Shown here piece after piece: positions 1-14,700 of a stretch of 64,000 bases of DNA (position 1 is the first letter of the stretch; every line of letters begins with the position of its first letter). The stretch is taken from contig JAIGNY010003176.1 in the NCBI GenBank assembly GCA_020152595.1, positions 52,501 to 116,500 on the forward strand. The letters are read 5' to 3'. This DNA is from Chiridota heheva. Taxonomy: Eukaryota > Echinodermata > Holothuroidea > Apodida > Chiridotidae. A program made the translations under genes and the position numbers. The notes under the pieces were generated by a model. The model was not told the DNA's origin and did not search any database. It saw nothing but the letters and a program-made list of their open reading frames with translations.

Positions 1-473
1 GTTCTTTTGGTTTCTCCTTCAGGCGAATATGCAGCAGCAGGGGCACTTGCAGTGTTTTTGTACTGTTTGAGTCCCCACGCTCTGGCCTGTTTCTCCACAA
101 CTTCTTCCCCCTCTGCCTTTTCTTCTTGTTCTTTCTTTTCTTTGCTCTTTTCTTTATCTTTGTTCTTTTCTTCTTCGCTAGGCCACCTGTCGGTCACGAG
201 GAAATCTTCGTCGGGTGCCGCCAGCACCCGTACTCACTCTCCGTTGGAAAGGACGAGCTCCTCGTCATCACCCTCCATCTCTCTTTCAACTGTGGAGACG
301 CTGAACGGTGGCTTGTCGTCCTCGTCCCAATCGCTCTCTGTAGCTGAGCTTGGCGAACTAGGTGTGTAACCCGCCATATCCGCAGCGAAGTCCTCCACTT
401 CCTCATGGCGTAACCACATCTCTTTATCTTCCATGAAGACTTCGACGGTAAAATACGAGTATAAGGTAGCCAT
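1..473 (-). CDS. N-terminal part of an unrecognised acidic, lysine-rich protein, runs off left edge
   Basis: A minus-strand reading frame starts with ATG at 473 and is open for 79 codons. It is rich in Ser/Asp/Glu (for example the acidic run ESDWDEDDKPPF near residues 46-57). It meets a single TGA at 236-234, after which the same frame is open again for 77 codons to the window edge, through a Lys/Glu-rich stretch and an Ala/Pro-rich one. Two readings fit. The TGA may be a nonsense change (a CGA Arg codon mutated at a CpG would give it), or GTGAGT at 237-232 may be a splice donor ending exon 1 with phase 2. The continuing open frame favours the first. I do not recognise the family. A retroelement ORF is possible, but no catalytic motif is visible. 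The plus-strand frame over the same bases is a shadow. Confidence 0.5.
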
Positions 474-693
474 GGTGCTGATAATTGTAAATCTAACAGA
501 TCGAATGATTGAAAATTATCAATGTTAGTCAGAGTTTATAAATGTTTTTTGCGGACCCTAATGGTGGTAGTAAGCATTTTCGCAAGGTCAGTGTTTTTTA
601 AGTAAAAAAAATGTAAAAATACTGCATTATCCGTAACTTACAAATCCAAAAAGGCTACACAAAATTATAGGTGATATATTCATCCTCCATATC

Positions 694-2400
<1,707 letters not shown>

Positions 2401-2575
2401 GACGACGATGAGAAAACATGGGATTACCAGCCATCCGTACGGCCAGCCATCAACAAACGGCAGCAATCAAACGCGGCCAGTACATGGCATCAGTACGACG
2501 GTACTTTGAGGAGCTCTAGCACAAAAGACCATGAATTTCGATGGTTTGATGATGGATTAGTTCGGTGCATCCATC
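2401..2575 (+). promoter_or_regulatory. Likely 5' UTR/promoter-proximal region of GTF2H4, with upstream ATGs
   Basis: This stretch just before the GTF2H4 start has more CpG than its surroundings (for example ACGCGGCC and AGTACGACGG). It contains several upstream ATGs. One opens a 33-codon frame at 2418-2519, and one a 9-codon frame at 2531-2560 that ends 15 bases before the main ATG. If transcribed they could restrain translation. The transcription start cannot be placed from sequence alone, and I see no convincing TATA box. Confidence 0.35.
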
Positions 2576-2703
2576 ATGGCGAATTCTCTCTTGCAGTCGG
2601 AAAAACTCGACTGCAAGGATTTGCACGGATATCTAAAAACTTTATCGATTGCTGTGTTAGACAAGCTTTATAATCACCCAGCTACATGTCTTGCTGTTTT
2701 CAG
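2576..2703 (+). CDS. GTF2H4: GTF2H4 exon 1 (start codon)
   Basis: ATG at 2576 sits in a good context (A at -3, G at +4). It encodes the N-terminal 42 residues, ending in the conserved HPATCLAVF block. The donor is AG|GTGCCT, and the Arg codon is split after two bases. The start is chosen because it is the only in-frame ATG and the predicted N-terminus is close to the family's usual length. Confidence 0.88.
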
Positions 2704-5700
2704 GTGCCTTTTTTTGTTAATTCATTAATGAGTAACAACTAAAAATACTCAGATAATTTAGGACCCAAGACCCATGTGTAACCTTTACCATGCCTAACGT
2801 TAGTTCCACGAAAACTTGTGAAACGAATGTTTTCGGGGCTGTTTACTAACGAGCTTTTGTGGTAAAATCCTAACGTTAGTAGGCCCTATAGCGGTACAAC
2901 TTGGCAAAATTTGTTTCTTGTAATACAAGTTTATTCCGTTATTAAAATAACTGAAAATTTAAAGATTTGTTGATGATTGTATAGAATAATTGTAACTGAA
3001 TAGGCCTAGGCCTATATCCTTATTAAACTTGTTTGTGTTAAAAATAAAATTTACCCGTTAGTCCAAGAGGCAAGAATAAAAAAAAAATGAATGAATAATA
3101 ATAATCTTAGAAACGCATAGTAAACTTACTTTATCGAACTCTGACGTTATATCAGATATATTAGCAATACACCTATTACTATAATAGGATTTTCCACTTT
3201 ATCGTTATCATTATTATAATATTTTTTGTATGTGTTTAGCATGCAGCCTCTGGGATTAATGGTCAAATCATTCATGGGTATTGCACAGTTTCCTGTAGAT
3301 ATATAATGCATAGGCCTATTTATTTTTAGGGTCAGCCAAGGAAATTTGTTCCATTTTACTGAAAAGGAGGTTTGTGGCTTCAGCCCCAGATGAATGACAT
3401 AATGTGTACTAGCAAGTGAAGTGTGAAGAGGCTCTCAGGTTTGAAGGTATAGGTTACCAGAAATAAAAATCCGTGCTAAGGGGCACTATCGTTACGGTCA
3501 ATAGGAGAAAACACTATTTTTAGTGATTTCGACAAACATTGCACATACCTCAACTGAAAACTCCCAGTAATGTAATTATTGTCCAATTTGTCATGATATT
3601 TCAGCAAATTAATAAAAATCCCGCACCCAGGAATGGCTGAGAATGAGGCATTTTTGTGGAAAAATGACATTGACATTGTCAAAAAATGACATTTCTTGCG
3701 CAATAGGTACTTTCATAGCGTAACGTTATATTTTCATAGCGTAACAGGTTATAAAATTAAATAGGTAGCTCATATTCCATAAGGAGCTAAAGGAAAGTTA
3801 AAGGAATATTCCCATGGAATTTAATTTGTATGTATTTGATAAGAGAAAAATTTAAGAAACAGATTAGTAAAAAAACTGTTGATATCTCTTGAAGAAGTCC
3901 TTGAACTTTAAAGATTTTTTTGCCCACATAAGAATGACTTTTTGTACTAAGTCTAAGTCATCACAGCACTTCCTGTACTAATTTTTATGATTTTCCTTGA
4001 AAATTAATCACCAGTTTTCATAATTCAAATATAAGTTTCAACAACAGATTGGAAGATTGGAAAACAATATCGTAATTTTTGAAGACAAAAATGTTCCCAA
4101 CCATTTAGAAAATATGAAATTAATTGTCAATGAAATACATAAAGGATAGTACAGAAATGCTGTGGTGACATCACAATGATGACTTTGACTCAGATGAACA
4201 ATCTCTTTTACACAGACAAAACAAAAATCTTTAAAATTAAATAACTTCGTGTAGGAATAAGATATTTACTTGGTTTTTTTTTTGGTTTACTTGGTTTTTC
4301 ACCGATCTGTTTCTTTTATTGTCCTCTATCGAATATATTAAAATGAAATTCCATGGGAATATTCCTTTAACTTTTCTTTAACTCCTTATGGAATATGAGT
4401 TATGATTTTGGTTTTATAACACTTGTCAATAGTAGAACTCAGTGCCAGGCCTACTCTATTTTTCTTGGATGTTTATTGACAGACCCCTAGCTTTGCTGTT
4501 TTACATGGGCATCCTGCCCTGCCCCTCTGTAGGCCTGCCCTGCCCCCTGGGGTCTGCCCTGCCCCTGGGGTCCACCCTGCCCCTCATTAAAAAAAAAAAA
4601 AAAATTTATATAATTTATTTTTTTATTTTTTTCAAACTTAATAATCTTAATTAAGCTCATAAATGAATACCTTACATGGATACAGAACAGAATGATAGCA
4701 TAGTAAGCAATTGTCCTGTTTGGCTCATGTATGGTCCTTATTAATCAGTCAGAAGTTTCATTCTGAGGTATGATTATAGCCAAAATCCCAGAGCTTCTTC
4801 ACCATGGGATAGAGCCTTAAGGGGGCCCCAGGACTCCATGCCGAAAAGATGCAGAAGGAAGTGCTGCATCTTTAATGTGCCCCTCAACAAGTCTAGCACC
4901 CTGCCCCTTTTTAAATCAAGCTAGGGGTCTGATTGACTTCATGTATCTACACCTACTGCATGACCAAAACAGTAACGTCTCTATGGCTATCCTTGACTTC
5001 TCAAAAGCCTTTGATAAAGTCCCACACCAGCACCTGTTATGCAAACTTTCCGTCTGTGGCATTGATGGAAATCTCCTGGCCTGGTTTGCATCATTCCTCA
5101 ACAACCGCATCCAGCGTGTTGTCTGTGATGGTGAAATCTCTGATTCTTAACAGGTTTTATCCGGTGTACCACAAAATACTGTCTTGGGTCCATTACTTTT
5201 CCTTTTATATGTAAATGACATCCCTGATAATATAAACAGCACAGTTAGACTGTTTGCTGATGACTGCCTTGTGTACAGAACAATTAATAACCCCTCTGAC
5301 CAACAAATAATCCAAGATGATCTTAACAAACTTGAACAATGGCAAAACAAATGGCAAATGAATTTCAACCCCTCTAAATGCTACATCTTGTCAATTTCCT
5401 CTAAGAAATGCTTTAAATCACCTGTTTATACCTTATGCAACCAGCCACTAAAACATGTCAACTCCCACCCATACCTAGGTGTTGAAATTGATAATAAACT
5501 TAGATGGGATAAACATATACATAACATAACCAAGAAAGCTAACTCTGTACTTGGCCTATTAAAACGTTACCTCTCAAACTGTTGCACCGACGTTAAATCC
5601 ACTGCTTATAAAGCTCTAGTCAGGCCAGTACTTGAGTACACATCTGCAGTCTGGGACCCCCATCACCAGTGCGATGTGGATAAACTTGAATCTAATCAAA

Positions 5701-8700
5701 GGAGAGCAGCCAGGTTCTGTATGGCAGACTATTCTTATAAATCTAGTGTAAAAAGCATGCTTCATAAAATAGATTGGCCCCTGCTTAAAACAAGAAGATA
5801 CAACACCCGGCTACATATGCTATATAAAATCAATAACAATTTTGTCGCCATCAATAAAGATGAACTTATCCCCACCGTCAGAACTAATACAAGAAAAATC
5901 ATGACCTTAATTTCTAGGCTCCCTATGCTGAAAAGAATGTATATAAACACTCTTTCTTCCCTCACGCACTAAAAGATTGGAATGCTTCACCGTCAGACAT
6001 TGTACATGCACCAAGTCTCAACTGTTTCAAAGCTAAACTTACTAACACTTTTATTGCTAATTAGGTTTTTTTTTTTTTTTTACTCATACTTTTTACACTC
6101 GGTTGGCGTTCATGTCCTTTTAAAGGATTTTTGTCGACTTAACCGATTCAGATTTAGATGTAGCAGCAGTACAGTCATCCTCATTTTTTGAAGTGGCATA
6201 TTTTCTAAGGAAGAAAAAGGAAGGTCACTTGTGTTTTACATATTGCAATCCTTTGAGCTCTTAAGATGATAAACTTCTTAATTTTGGGACCTAATTGATA
6301 ATAATACCATCAAAAATTTTCATTGCAAACATTTGATAGAATGTCAGGATGTCTCCAAATAAGTAGAACTTATGTGAAGAAGTTGCTTTGATCTTTTGGG
6401 CCCCTACTTTCTTCCACAGGGAGCTTCCCATGCTTGCAAGACACTATGTTATGAGAGTTCTGTTCATAGATCAACCCGTAGCTCAGGCAGGGATCTCGTC
6501 GTGGGTCAAAAAGACGCATCAAGAGTAAGACTTTTTGTAGAACTTTATCAAATTTTTACTAAGAGATTTGTGTAATGAGAATATAACATTTTTACGTGGA
6601 TGAAAAGGCAGCTAAGACTGAACGGGCAGCAGCAGCAAGAGGAGTATAGCATCTTTATCTATAGTTTCTATCCATTGGTCTGTCTGTCTTTGTTGCGCTG
6701 AAGGATTTGTTTAATCAATTCGTCCCTGGTGTGACATAGTGGCGAATGTGCTAAAGTAGTTTTTCCTTTTGACATAGTGACGATTGTGCAATTAGCAAAT
6801 TTTGAATGCAAATTATTATGATTAACAAGTATCTAATTTTTGTGTTTGTGTCATTTATTGATTATTTACAGTTTAAATAATTTTTCTGTTGTGGAAAACA
6901 AGGAATGTAAACATAACATGAAAGTAATATGCGTTTAAAGACATTCGTCACTATGCTAAAACGGAAATAACGCTTTTCCAGTCGACCCCACATTCGTCAG
7001 TATGTCAAAATGGGGATGAATTACAGGGATTACATTGTAATACAGCAATACGATTTGTAAAGATGAGGTCATCAAGAAGTTGGCTTATTGGTTACACTTA
7101 CAGTACATCATTTGAGAAACATTGCAGCATGAAAAAAATTAAGTTAAACATTTACACCAAATTTGATTAATTTATAGTGTCTTTAGTTTAATTTTAAGCC
7201 TCATGAAAAAAAAGAGATAAAATTTACATGTTAAAAACATTTTGAGCAGTGTTTCTAAATCAGTAATCTTAAGTTAGAGATGTTTGTCCTCTGTGAGCAA
7301 TGTCTAATCTTGCTGGACATGATTTGGGTTTCTCCGGCATTGAAGATGTGATTTGTTTAAAGACGTATGTGCTCCACAATGTGAAATCTGTTAAAATGCA
7401 CTGCAGTTAAAAATATCACTAGAAAAGTATTTTGAATATTAAAAATGAAGTGCTGTTCATGCATCATTGAGAGAATTCACCTGTAAAGCATTAATATCAC
7501 CCTGTCAATGCAACCCTGCACACTACAGCCCTAAAAATCATTTAGTTTACAAGTGGTCTCAAATCTTTGGCAAACACTAAGAAAACAGTCAAACATAAAC
7601 AACCCAAGAATTTTTGGATAAACATTGACACTGGATGAAATTCTATGTAACCCGACAGTGTCATAAATCCTCCCCCCCCCCTACTTTATGTCCGGTATGT
7701 TTACCTTTTATCAAGGAATGACGTTACAAAACCGCGTTCATGATTTTCCTGGTGTTGAGAGGTCTTATTTTGAAATGAATTTCAGAGAACATGAAGTTAA
7801 AAATGCACAAATATTTCTATCGCCAGTGAATTTTGCAGAAAAAATGTAACAGATTTATCTCAAAATTAATGGATGTTACCCTGTTAAAGAGGAGCGGTGG
7901 TTAATGAGTCATGCTGGTATGTGAAAGGTATCAGTTTTGATTCCTGCCGCGGGCCCTGCATTGTGTCCTTAAGCAAGACACTAAACTCTGCTTGCTCCAG
8001 TTCACTCAGCTGAAAAAATGAGTTCCAGCCTAGGAGTTGACCTACGATGGACTGGCGTCCTATCCAGGGGGAGTAATGTGCTCTTATTCTCTTACACCAA
8101 GGAAACAAGGATTAAGCACCGATGGGCCTTCATGGTTTTAGTATGGATTTAACTCTGTTAATGTCTAATTGACATGATTGTTATATATCTTAATGTATAC
8201 TATACTTTTCTGGTTTTAGGCAGCATCATGATGCCATAAAAACTCTTTCAGGCCTGAGAGTTTGGACAGAGCATCCTTTACCAGGAGGTCTACCAGGTTG
8301 GAAGCTCAACAGCATCTTCACTAAAAACCTTAGAGTGGCACTTCTTGGAGGGTGAGTGAGCAATTTTGTTCATGATTTATGCAGGGATATAAGACTTCCA
8401 GATTTTCTTTCTGGAACTCCAGATTTTCCCGGAATTCTGGATTTTTGGAATTTTTAATTTTTAAAAATAAAAATATTATTATTATTATTGTTGTTATTGT
8501 CGTCATTATTTTTATTATCATTATTATTTATATTTTTGTTTTGTTTTGTTTCATTTTTTTTTGAACAGAAAATCAAACAAGATATGCGAAAGGCTTAACA
8601 GAACAACAGTATACTAAAATAGAATCAAGTGTATTGCCTACACTAGAAATAAACTTAAAAGCATCAAAGATCATGCATACAAATATAGATCTTTCCATTG

Positions 8701-11700
8701 TACCTCACCACTCAAGCAACAGGATTTCTGAATTGTCCCGAAATTCTGATTTTTGGGGTAATTGTTTAGTGATTTTTGCTGAATTTTTTAGATGGGGTGT
8801 AATGCTATGCATGGGCATTTTTATGTTTGAAAATTTGAAGATTTGTTTTATTTCTTACATACATCCCTGTTTATGAATCAATCCGTTACCAGCGTTCTTT
8901 GAATGGGAGTAGTTGAATATAATCATAAGGTTTTAAATCTCCATCATACTCTCTGAACAATTTTTGGTGAAGGAAACAGTTAGCAGTCTGACAATTTTCA
9001 GTGACTTGTCGCGGTGCCGTTAAACATCAACAAACTAAACCTGAAATTTAGGACAGAAGTTTAACGAATTACAAAACAAAAATTGAGTCGTCATTCATCA
9101 CAACATTAACATACATGATTTTGTCACAAGCAAGAAGCAAAAAATCAGCTTAGATTCTTTTTAAATCTGTTACAAACGATGAAAGTAACAAACAGTTTCA
9201 TGAAAATCAGTTGAAAATCACCATTTTACAGCCTTTTGAATTTCTAGGCATCTACACAAATATGTAATGCTAATTTGTGATGTATAGCAGGACCACCTTG
9301 CCTTTTTCTTATATAAATCTATTGTTTTGTTTTTTAATTGTCTATCTTAATTCTTTGATGGAGAACAGCAAATTCTAATAAAAAGTTCTTTTGTCTTCAA
9401 TATTCCCCAGATTAATTTCTAGCAGGAAAATACTTTTCCATCATTTTCAGTGACTGGAATTTAGGAAAGAAAAATTGTAAAAATTACACAAAGATCTCCC
9501 CCTGTTTTCTTTCTTTCCCACCTCTAGAATGATGTAACCTCGCAGGCACAATTTGACCCTTGTTGTCATGGTGCCGTTAAGCCCTCATCAAACAAACAAA
9601 CAAAGATCATTAGCAGTTTATCCCAATTTATACACAAATTTAACATTCCTAAAACTGATTATCTATATGTACCTAGATTTGAAATTAATTATAGAATTTC
9701 CCACGGTTCTAAATAAAGGTGTCAAAAATCTTATTTACCTACTGTGGTGTAGCGGTTATCATACCTGTCTACAGACCACGAGGCCCTGGGTTCAAGCCTG
9801 GGTTGAGTAGACACGCCAGTGCACCACAACTGGTTATCAAAGGCTGTGGACATTGACTTGGTTGTCGATGTTATGTCTGTCCGTACGTCGTACCTGTGTT
9901 TTCGTCCTGGTCGTATTAAGTGTTTCGTGATAGCATTGTTACTATCATAACTGAATACGCAGGCGACGACCCGTCATTGTAATTGTGTGTTCACTTGTCG
10001 TTGTCGGTGCCCACAAACAATTGTGACAGAAATAATATTAATGTAGTAAATACATGCAACAATATTTTCACACTTTACTACACATGTTCCCTCTTTCACA
10101 ATTGCATGTACTAGTCATTGCCAAATTATTTAAGGAGGGGGGAGGAGGAATCTTTCTATTCTCATGGTCAAGAGTTGACGTTACCATGTACGAGCTCAGT
10201 ACGGTTTTGCCGGGAAACTTTATTATTACAGTCAATGGGATATCTTTTATGAATGCTTGTGTTGCCTAAGCCAGTCAGCGAAAATTAATGGTACTCATAT
10301 ATGTTGGAAATTATTATCTAATACACGACATATTTGAAAAAATATAAATTCTGTCTAGTATTTGTTAAAAAATGACAAAAAATATGTATTCGTCAAAAAA
10401 ACATTGTTATATCACCATGCACCACAACATTCCCGGATGTCAGACCTCGAGAATGGCAATGAACATTGAACATTGTCGCAAAGCCTGAACCCTTTTTTTT
10501 TTTATATACTGCTGTTTATTTAAGAAATCTAAAATTTAAAAAAAAAAAAAAACTTCCTGCGAATTCCCATTTTTCTCGCGGTTAGAACCGCCAGAATGGA
10601 GGGTTTTTCCAGTTCTGTGTCCATATATACCTTCAACTGAAAAATTAATTTTTGTTGCATGTTTCTCTCACAACAGAGGTAAAGCATGGTCAACAACCAC
10701 TGAGACTGGATCAGAGAAACACCCAAAAGAAATTTCAATCCTTGACAAGTATTCTCTGGAAAGATGGGAGGTAAGACAACTTAAAGTATAAGTTCAGTGG
10801 TCGAACAGGACTTCAAAGACACAAAATGGTGAAAAAATTGCTTGAATATTGTATTCGGTTAAGGTTAGGTCTGAAGTTATGTCCCGTCTCATTTGTGTAG
10901 AATCGACTGAAGTCATACTAGTTGTGACATCACATCCCCACATTTCTCAAAAGTCTTGCTCTGTGGCAGTATGGTAAAGCTTCAGCTTTCCAATCTAGCC
11001 TCCTGGGTTTGATTTCTGGTGGGTCTCCAACCAGTGCTTTACAACTGCTTAATTTTTTTTTGCCGTGGGCATCTTGACGTGGATACTCCAATTTAGGTCT
11101 GTTAGGACGTTATAAACCTTGGTAAACCAAACTGAACCAATCAAGTCTTCATGTATTTTGTACTTTTCCCTAAGATTTTGTGGCTTAAAAAGCATCAGAT
11201 ATGTTAGGAAAGAAATCTAGAAAGTATTCAGAAATGTTACATAAATATAATTAACCTCTTGAAGTAATTTTGAAGAGAACAATTCAATTAGTAAAAAGGA
11301 ACTTTAAATAGCGTTTCTTTAAATTGCATTCACAATTATTGAGAAAATGAGAATAAGGTACTATTCCTTCTGCAGTAGACTGTTCACGGGTACTATTCCT
11401 TCTGCAGTAGACTGTTCACAATACTATTCCTTTTGCAGTAGACTGTTCACGGGTACTATTCCTTCTGCAGTAGACTGTTCACGGGTACTATTCCTTCTGC
11501 AGTAGACTGTTCACAGGAACTATTCCTTTTGCAGTAGACTGTTCACGGGTACTATTCCTTTTGCAGTAGACTGTTCATGGGTACTATTCCTTCTGCAGTA
11601 GACTGTTCACGGGTACTATTTCTTCTGCAGTAGACTGTTTACACCAGTCAAATTGACAGAACTTGAAAGTTGAACAAAGCTTGAAGGAAAAATTTTCTCA

Positions 11701-14700
11701 GATGTTGGCATCCACAAATGTTAAACCCTTGCACATGATTTAATTGCCTATAAACCTGAAACTTGGCACAGGATTAAGGCCTAAGGTATCATCAAAATAA
11801 GCATGATTGTATGCATACCTACAGGGTCAAAATTTAAATTTATTGCCACTGTTCCACTGGATAGTACTTTCTCAAATAATACTGTTCCTGATCAGATTTC
11901 ACTGTTGCAACTTTTTTGCTGATAACAGAGCAAATTCCTTTCTTCAAAATGGGCTTAATTCACAAATACTTTATTGGTTAATATGTGCAAATATGTATGT
12001 CACTTATTTGTATTTACATGATGTAGCATCCAGTTGCATACAGTCCTAAGACAGCAAGCAACCTTACATATGCATATTCATGATTAATTGTGCTGACAAT
12101 TGCAGGCACGGTGGGAAAAGCTTTTTCTTACTGGAAGAAATTATTTTTATGATAATGTTGTTTGACAACATGCACTTTTGTTTTGAGCAGAAATCAAGTT
12201 ATTGATCATTGACGTCACATGCTTACAAGTGAAAAAACAATGTTCAAACGGATTAATGATGTTTAAAAATTCACTGTTTCTGCCTAAAAAGGACTTCTCA
12301 GAACAGCGAAACAGTTGAAATTTGACCCCAAACTTATTAGCTCATTTACATTATAAAGAAGACATTTCTTGATTAACATAGCATAACGTAAAATAACATA
12401 ACAAGATGACAGATTAAGAAGGGTTAGTTACCCCATAAAAATTTAAAAACAGAAAAAGACACCTAGAAATAAGTGAGTTAACAAAAGTAAACTGATTGAT
12501 TGATACTGCAAGGAAAAAAAAGGTTTATGTTTTTATCAATTTGATTATCAAAGTGAATGTTTAAGTGGTTAAAATTGGGTGAAAAGTTTTAATCAAAGGT
12601 TTGAGGCCATAGTTTGTGTAAACGATACGCTAATTTTTGCAACCGTAGACGATAGTAATGAACGTTTATCGCTTAACCAATAAACGATTGTATCCCTATT
12701 GTCAATGTTGACTTTGAAATTGTGAACAGAATTAGAGCAAATCACTCACATAGACAAACCATTCCACTCATTACCAACTCTTTGCGAAAAACTAAAACGC
12801 TGAATATCAATCAGTAAGAACTCTTTGGTCAACTTCAAACTGTTACCAAGTGTCACTTGAGGATTAGATAAAACATGCAAGAAATTACAGGAAGTCAAAG
12901 CATCACTACCAGATCACAGCCTAAATCATGTCACCACGTCTCAACTCAAGCATGATCAAACCAAGAATTTGCAACCTAGATTCATAAGAAAGATTCTTTA
13001 CTACGGGAATGATTGGACAGTCAAACAATTTACATATAGCGGACATTGATACCTGGCATCCATATACCTAAGCAAATGCTCAAATTAAGCTGTTGAATAT
13101 TCATATTTTGCAAAACAATCAAATATAAAGTTCTGAAAACTTATATTTTCAATGTTTTTGGAAGATTAAGTAAGAATGAATTATGTATGTTTTTTTTATT
13201 TCTTGGTAGTGTGTGCTTCATTTTCTGGTTGGATCAAAAGGAATTGATGCATTGAGCAGAGATGTAGCCCTCGTTCTTACAAATTCTGGATTGATGAAAA
13301 TGTAAGTATTTCCAAAGTTGATTTATTTTCACCAGGAAGAATTTTAAATTCTGAACAGAATAGTCTTAAAATTATGTCAAAAGCACCGATATAGTTTATG
13401 AGTTATGGCTAATAAAAACGTTTGGGGAGAGTTTAATGTATGTAAAAGTTGTAATGTATGAAAGAGGACAGCTCAAACTCTCGAATGTAATCGTTTAAGT
13501 TTCTGTCTTAAATTTCACTTACTAAACATAATCAGCCTATTCTTCTGCTAATTTTGGATTGGGGTGTGATGGAGATTCAAAACCTCTCGGTCATATACTC
13601 AACTGCTCCCACTAACGTTGGTGAAGGTTGGAGAAAAAAAAAATACCTAAAAGATTAGTTCAGGGTTAAGTAAGTATGTATGAAGGAGGATTTCAAATGA
13701 AACAAAATGGTGAACAAAGCATTCAAAAATTGTATTCCGTTAACAAAATATTGAACTTTAAAGTTTGGTATCATTTGGGTAAAAATGACTAAAATCAGAC
13801 TACTTGTAACATCACAACCTCAGATTCCTGAAAGTCTTTATGTATTCTATCATATTTTGTCTTGTGATTTTGTGGCTTACAAACCATTGGATATGTCAGG
13901 AAAGAAGTTAAACAGAATCTTGTAAGGGTAATTATAATTTACCACCAGCAGAAAGTTTGAGGGAAAATAATTCAAATAGTAAAAAAGTTAAATACATTTT
14001 CTGAGAAATACATTAACATTTGTTAAGAATGGGAGAGGGGGGGGGAGGGAGGGAGGGGATGGAAGCACCAACCTTCTATAGTAGACTTACTACACTAGTC
14101 ATTTCTACACAGAAAAGACAGAAATTTTAACTTGAATATCTCCTTAGCGGAATAAGATTTTTGAATGCTTTCTTTACCATTTTATTTCCTTTGAAGTCCT
14201 CTTTTACATAAGATAGGCATGTTTGACCACTGAACTAATTCTATAACATTAGGAAGTTCATAGATGCTGTAAATTTTTGACTGATTTTGGTTAACCCTTT
14301 TTGCCATTTCCATATTTTATAGCATATTTTCGTCTGATTAAGATCAAGTTATAGCTACCTAGCTGTCCACAGATCTTTAAGCATCATAAGGGTGTGTCTA
14401 TCCTAAGTTCACATTGTATTTCTTGCAGATTCACATATCTGATTTGATTTTCTCCTGCAGGCCCGAGGACGGTAACATGCCAGTTATCACTCCAGCAGGG
14501 TTTCAATTTCTGTTGCTGGACACAGGATCGCAAGTCTGGTACTTTATGTTACAATATTTAGAGACGGCTGAAGTGAGTAACTACATGATGACAGTTTTTT
14601 CTTCTTCTTTTCAAATGTGTTTAAAAACAAAATTACAATCCAGCTGTCTAAATTTCATCACACAGAAGTTATGAAAATCTCCAAAAACGAGTAAAGAAGG

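Larger units (their letters stand above)
10781..11680. mobile_element. Long-inverted-repeat element A, copy 1, with SINE insertion and internal minisatellite
   Basis: The left arm starts TTAAAGTATAAGTTCAGTGG and carries AAAATGGTGAA and TATTCGGTTAAG, as in copies 2-5. The centre is split by a tRNA-SINE (10965-11130) and followed by the 32-bp array at 11357-11641. The right arm is lost or decayed. It sits in GTF2H4 intron 4, starting about 10 bases after the exon 4 donor. Confidence 0.7.

Noticed and set aside
9736..9830. Functional tRNA gene
   Set aside because: A and B boxes are good, but the acceptor stem does not pair and the sequence continues into a SINE body shared by three copies.
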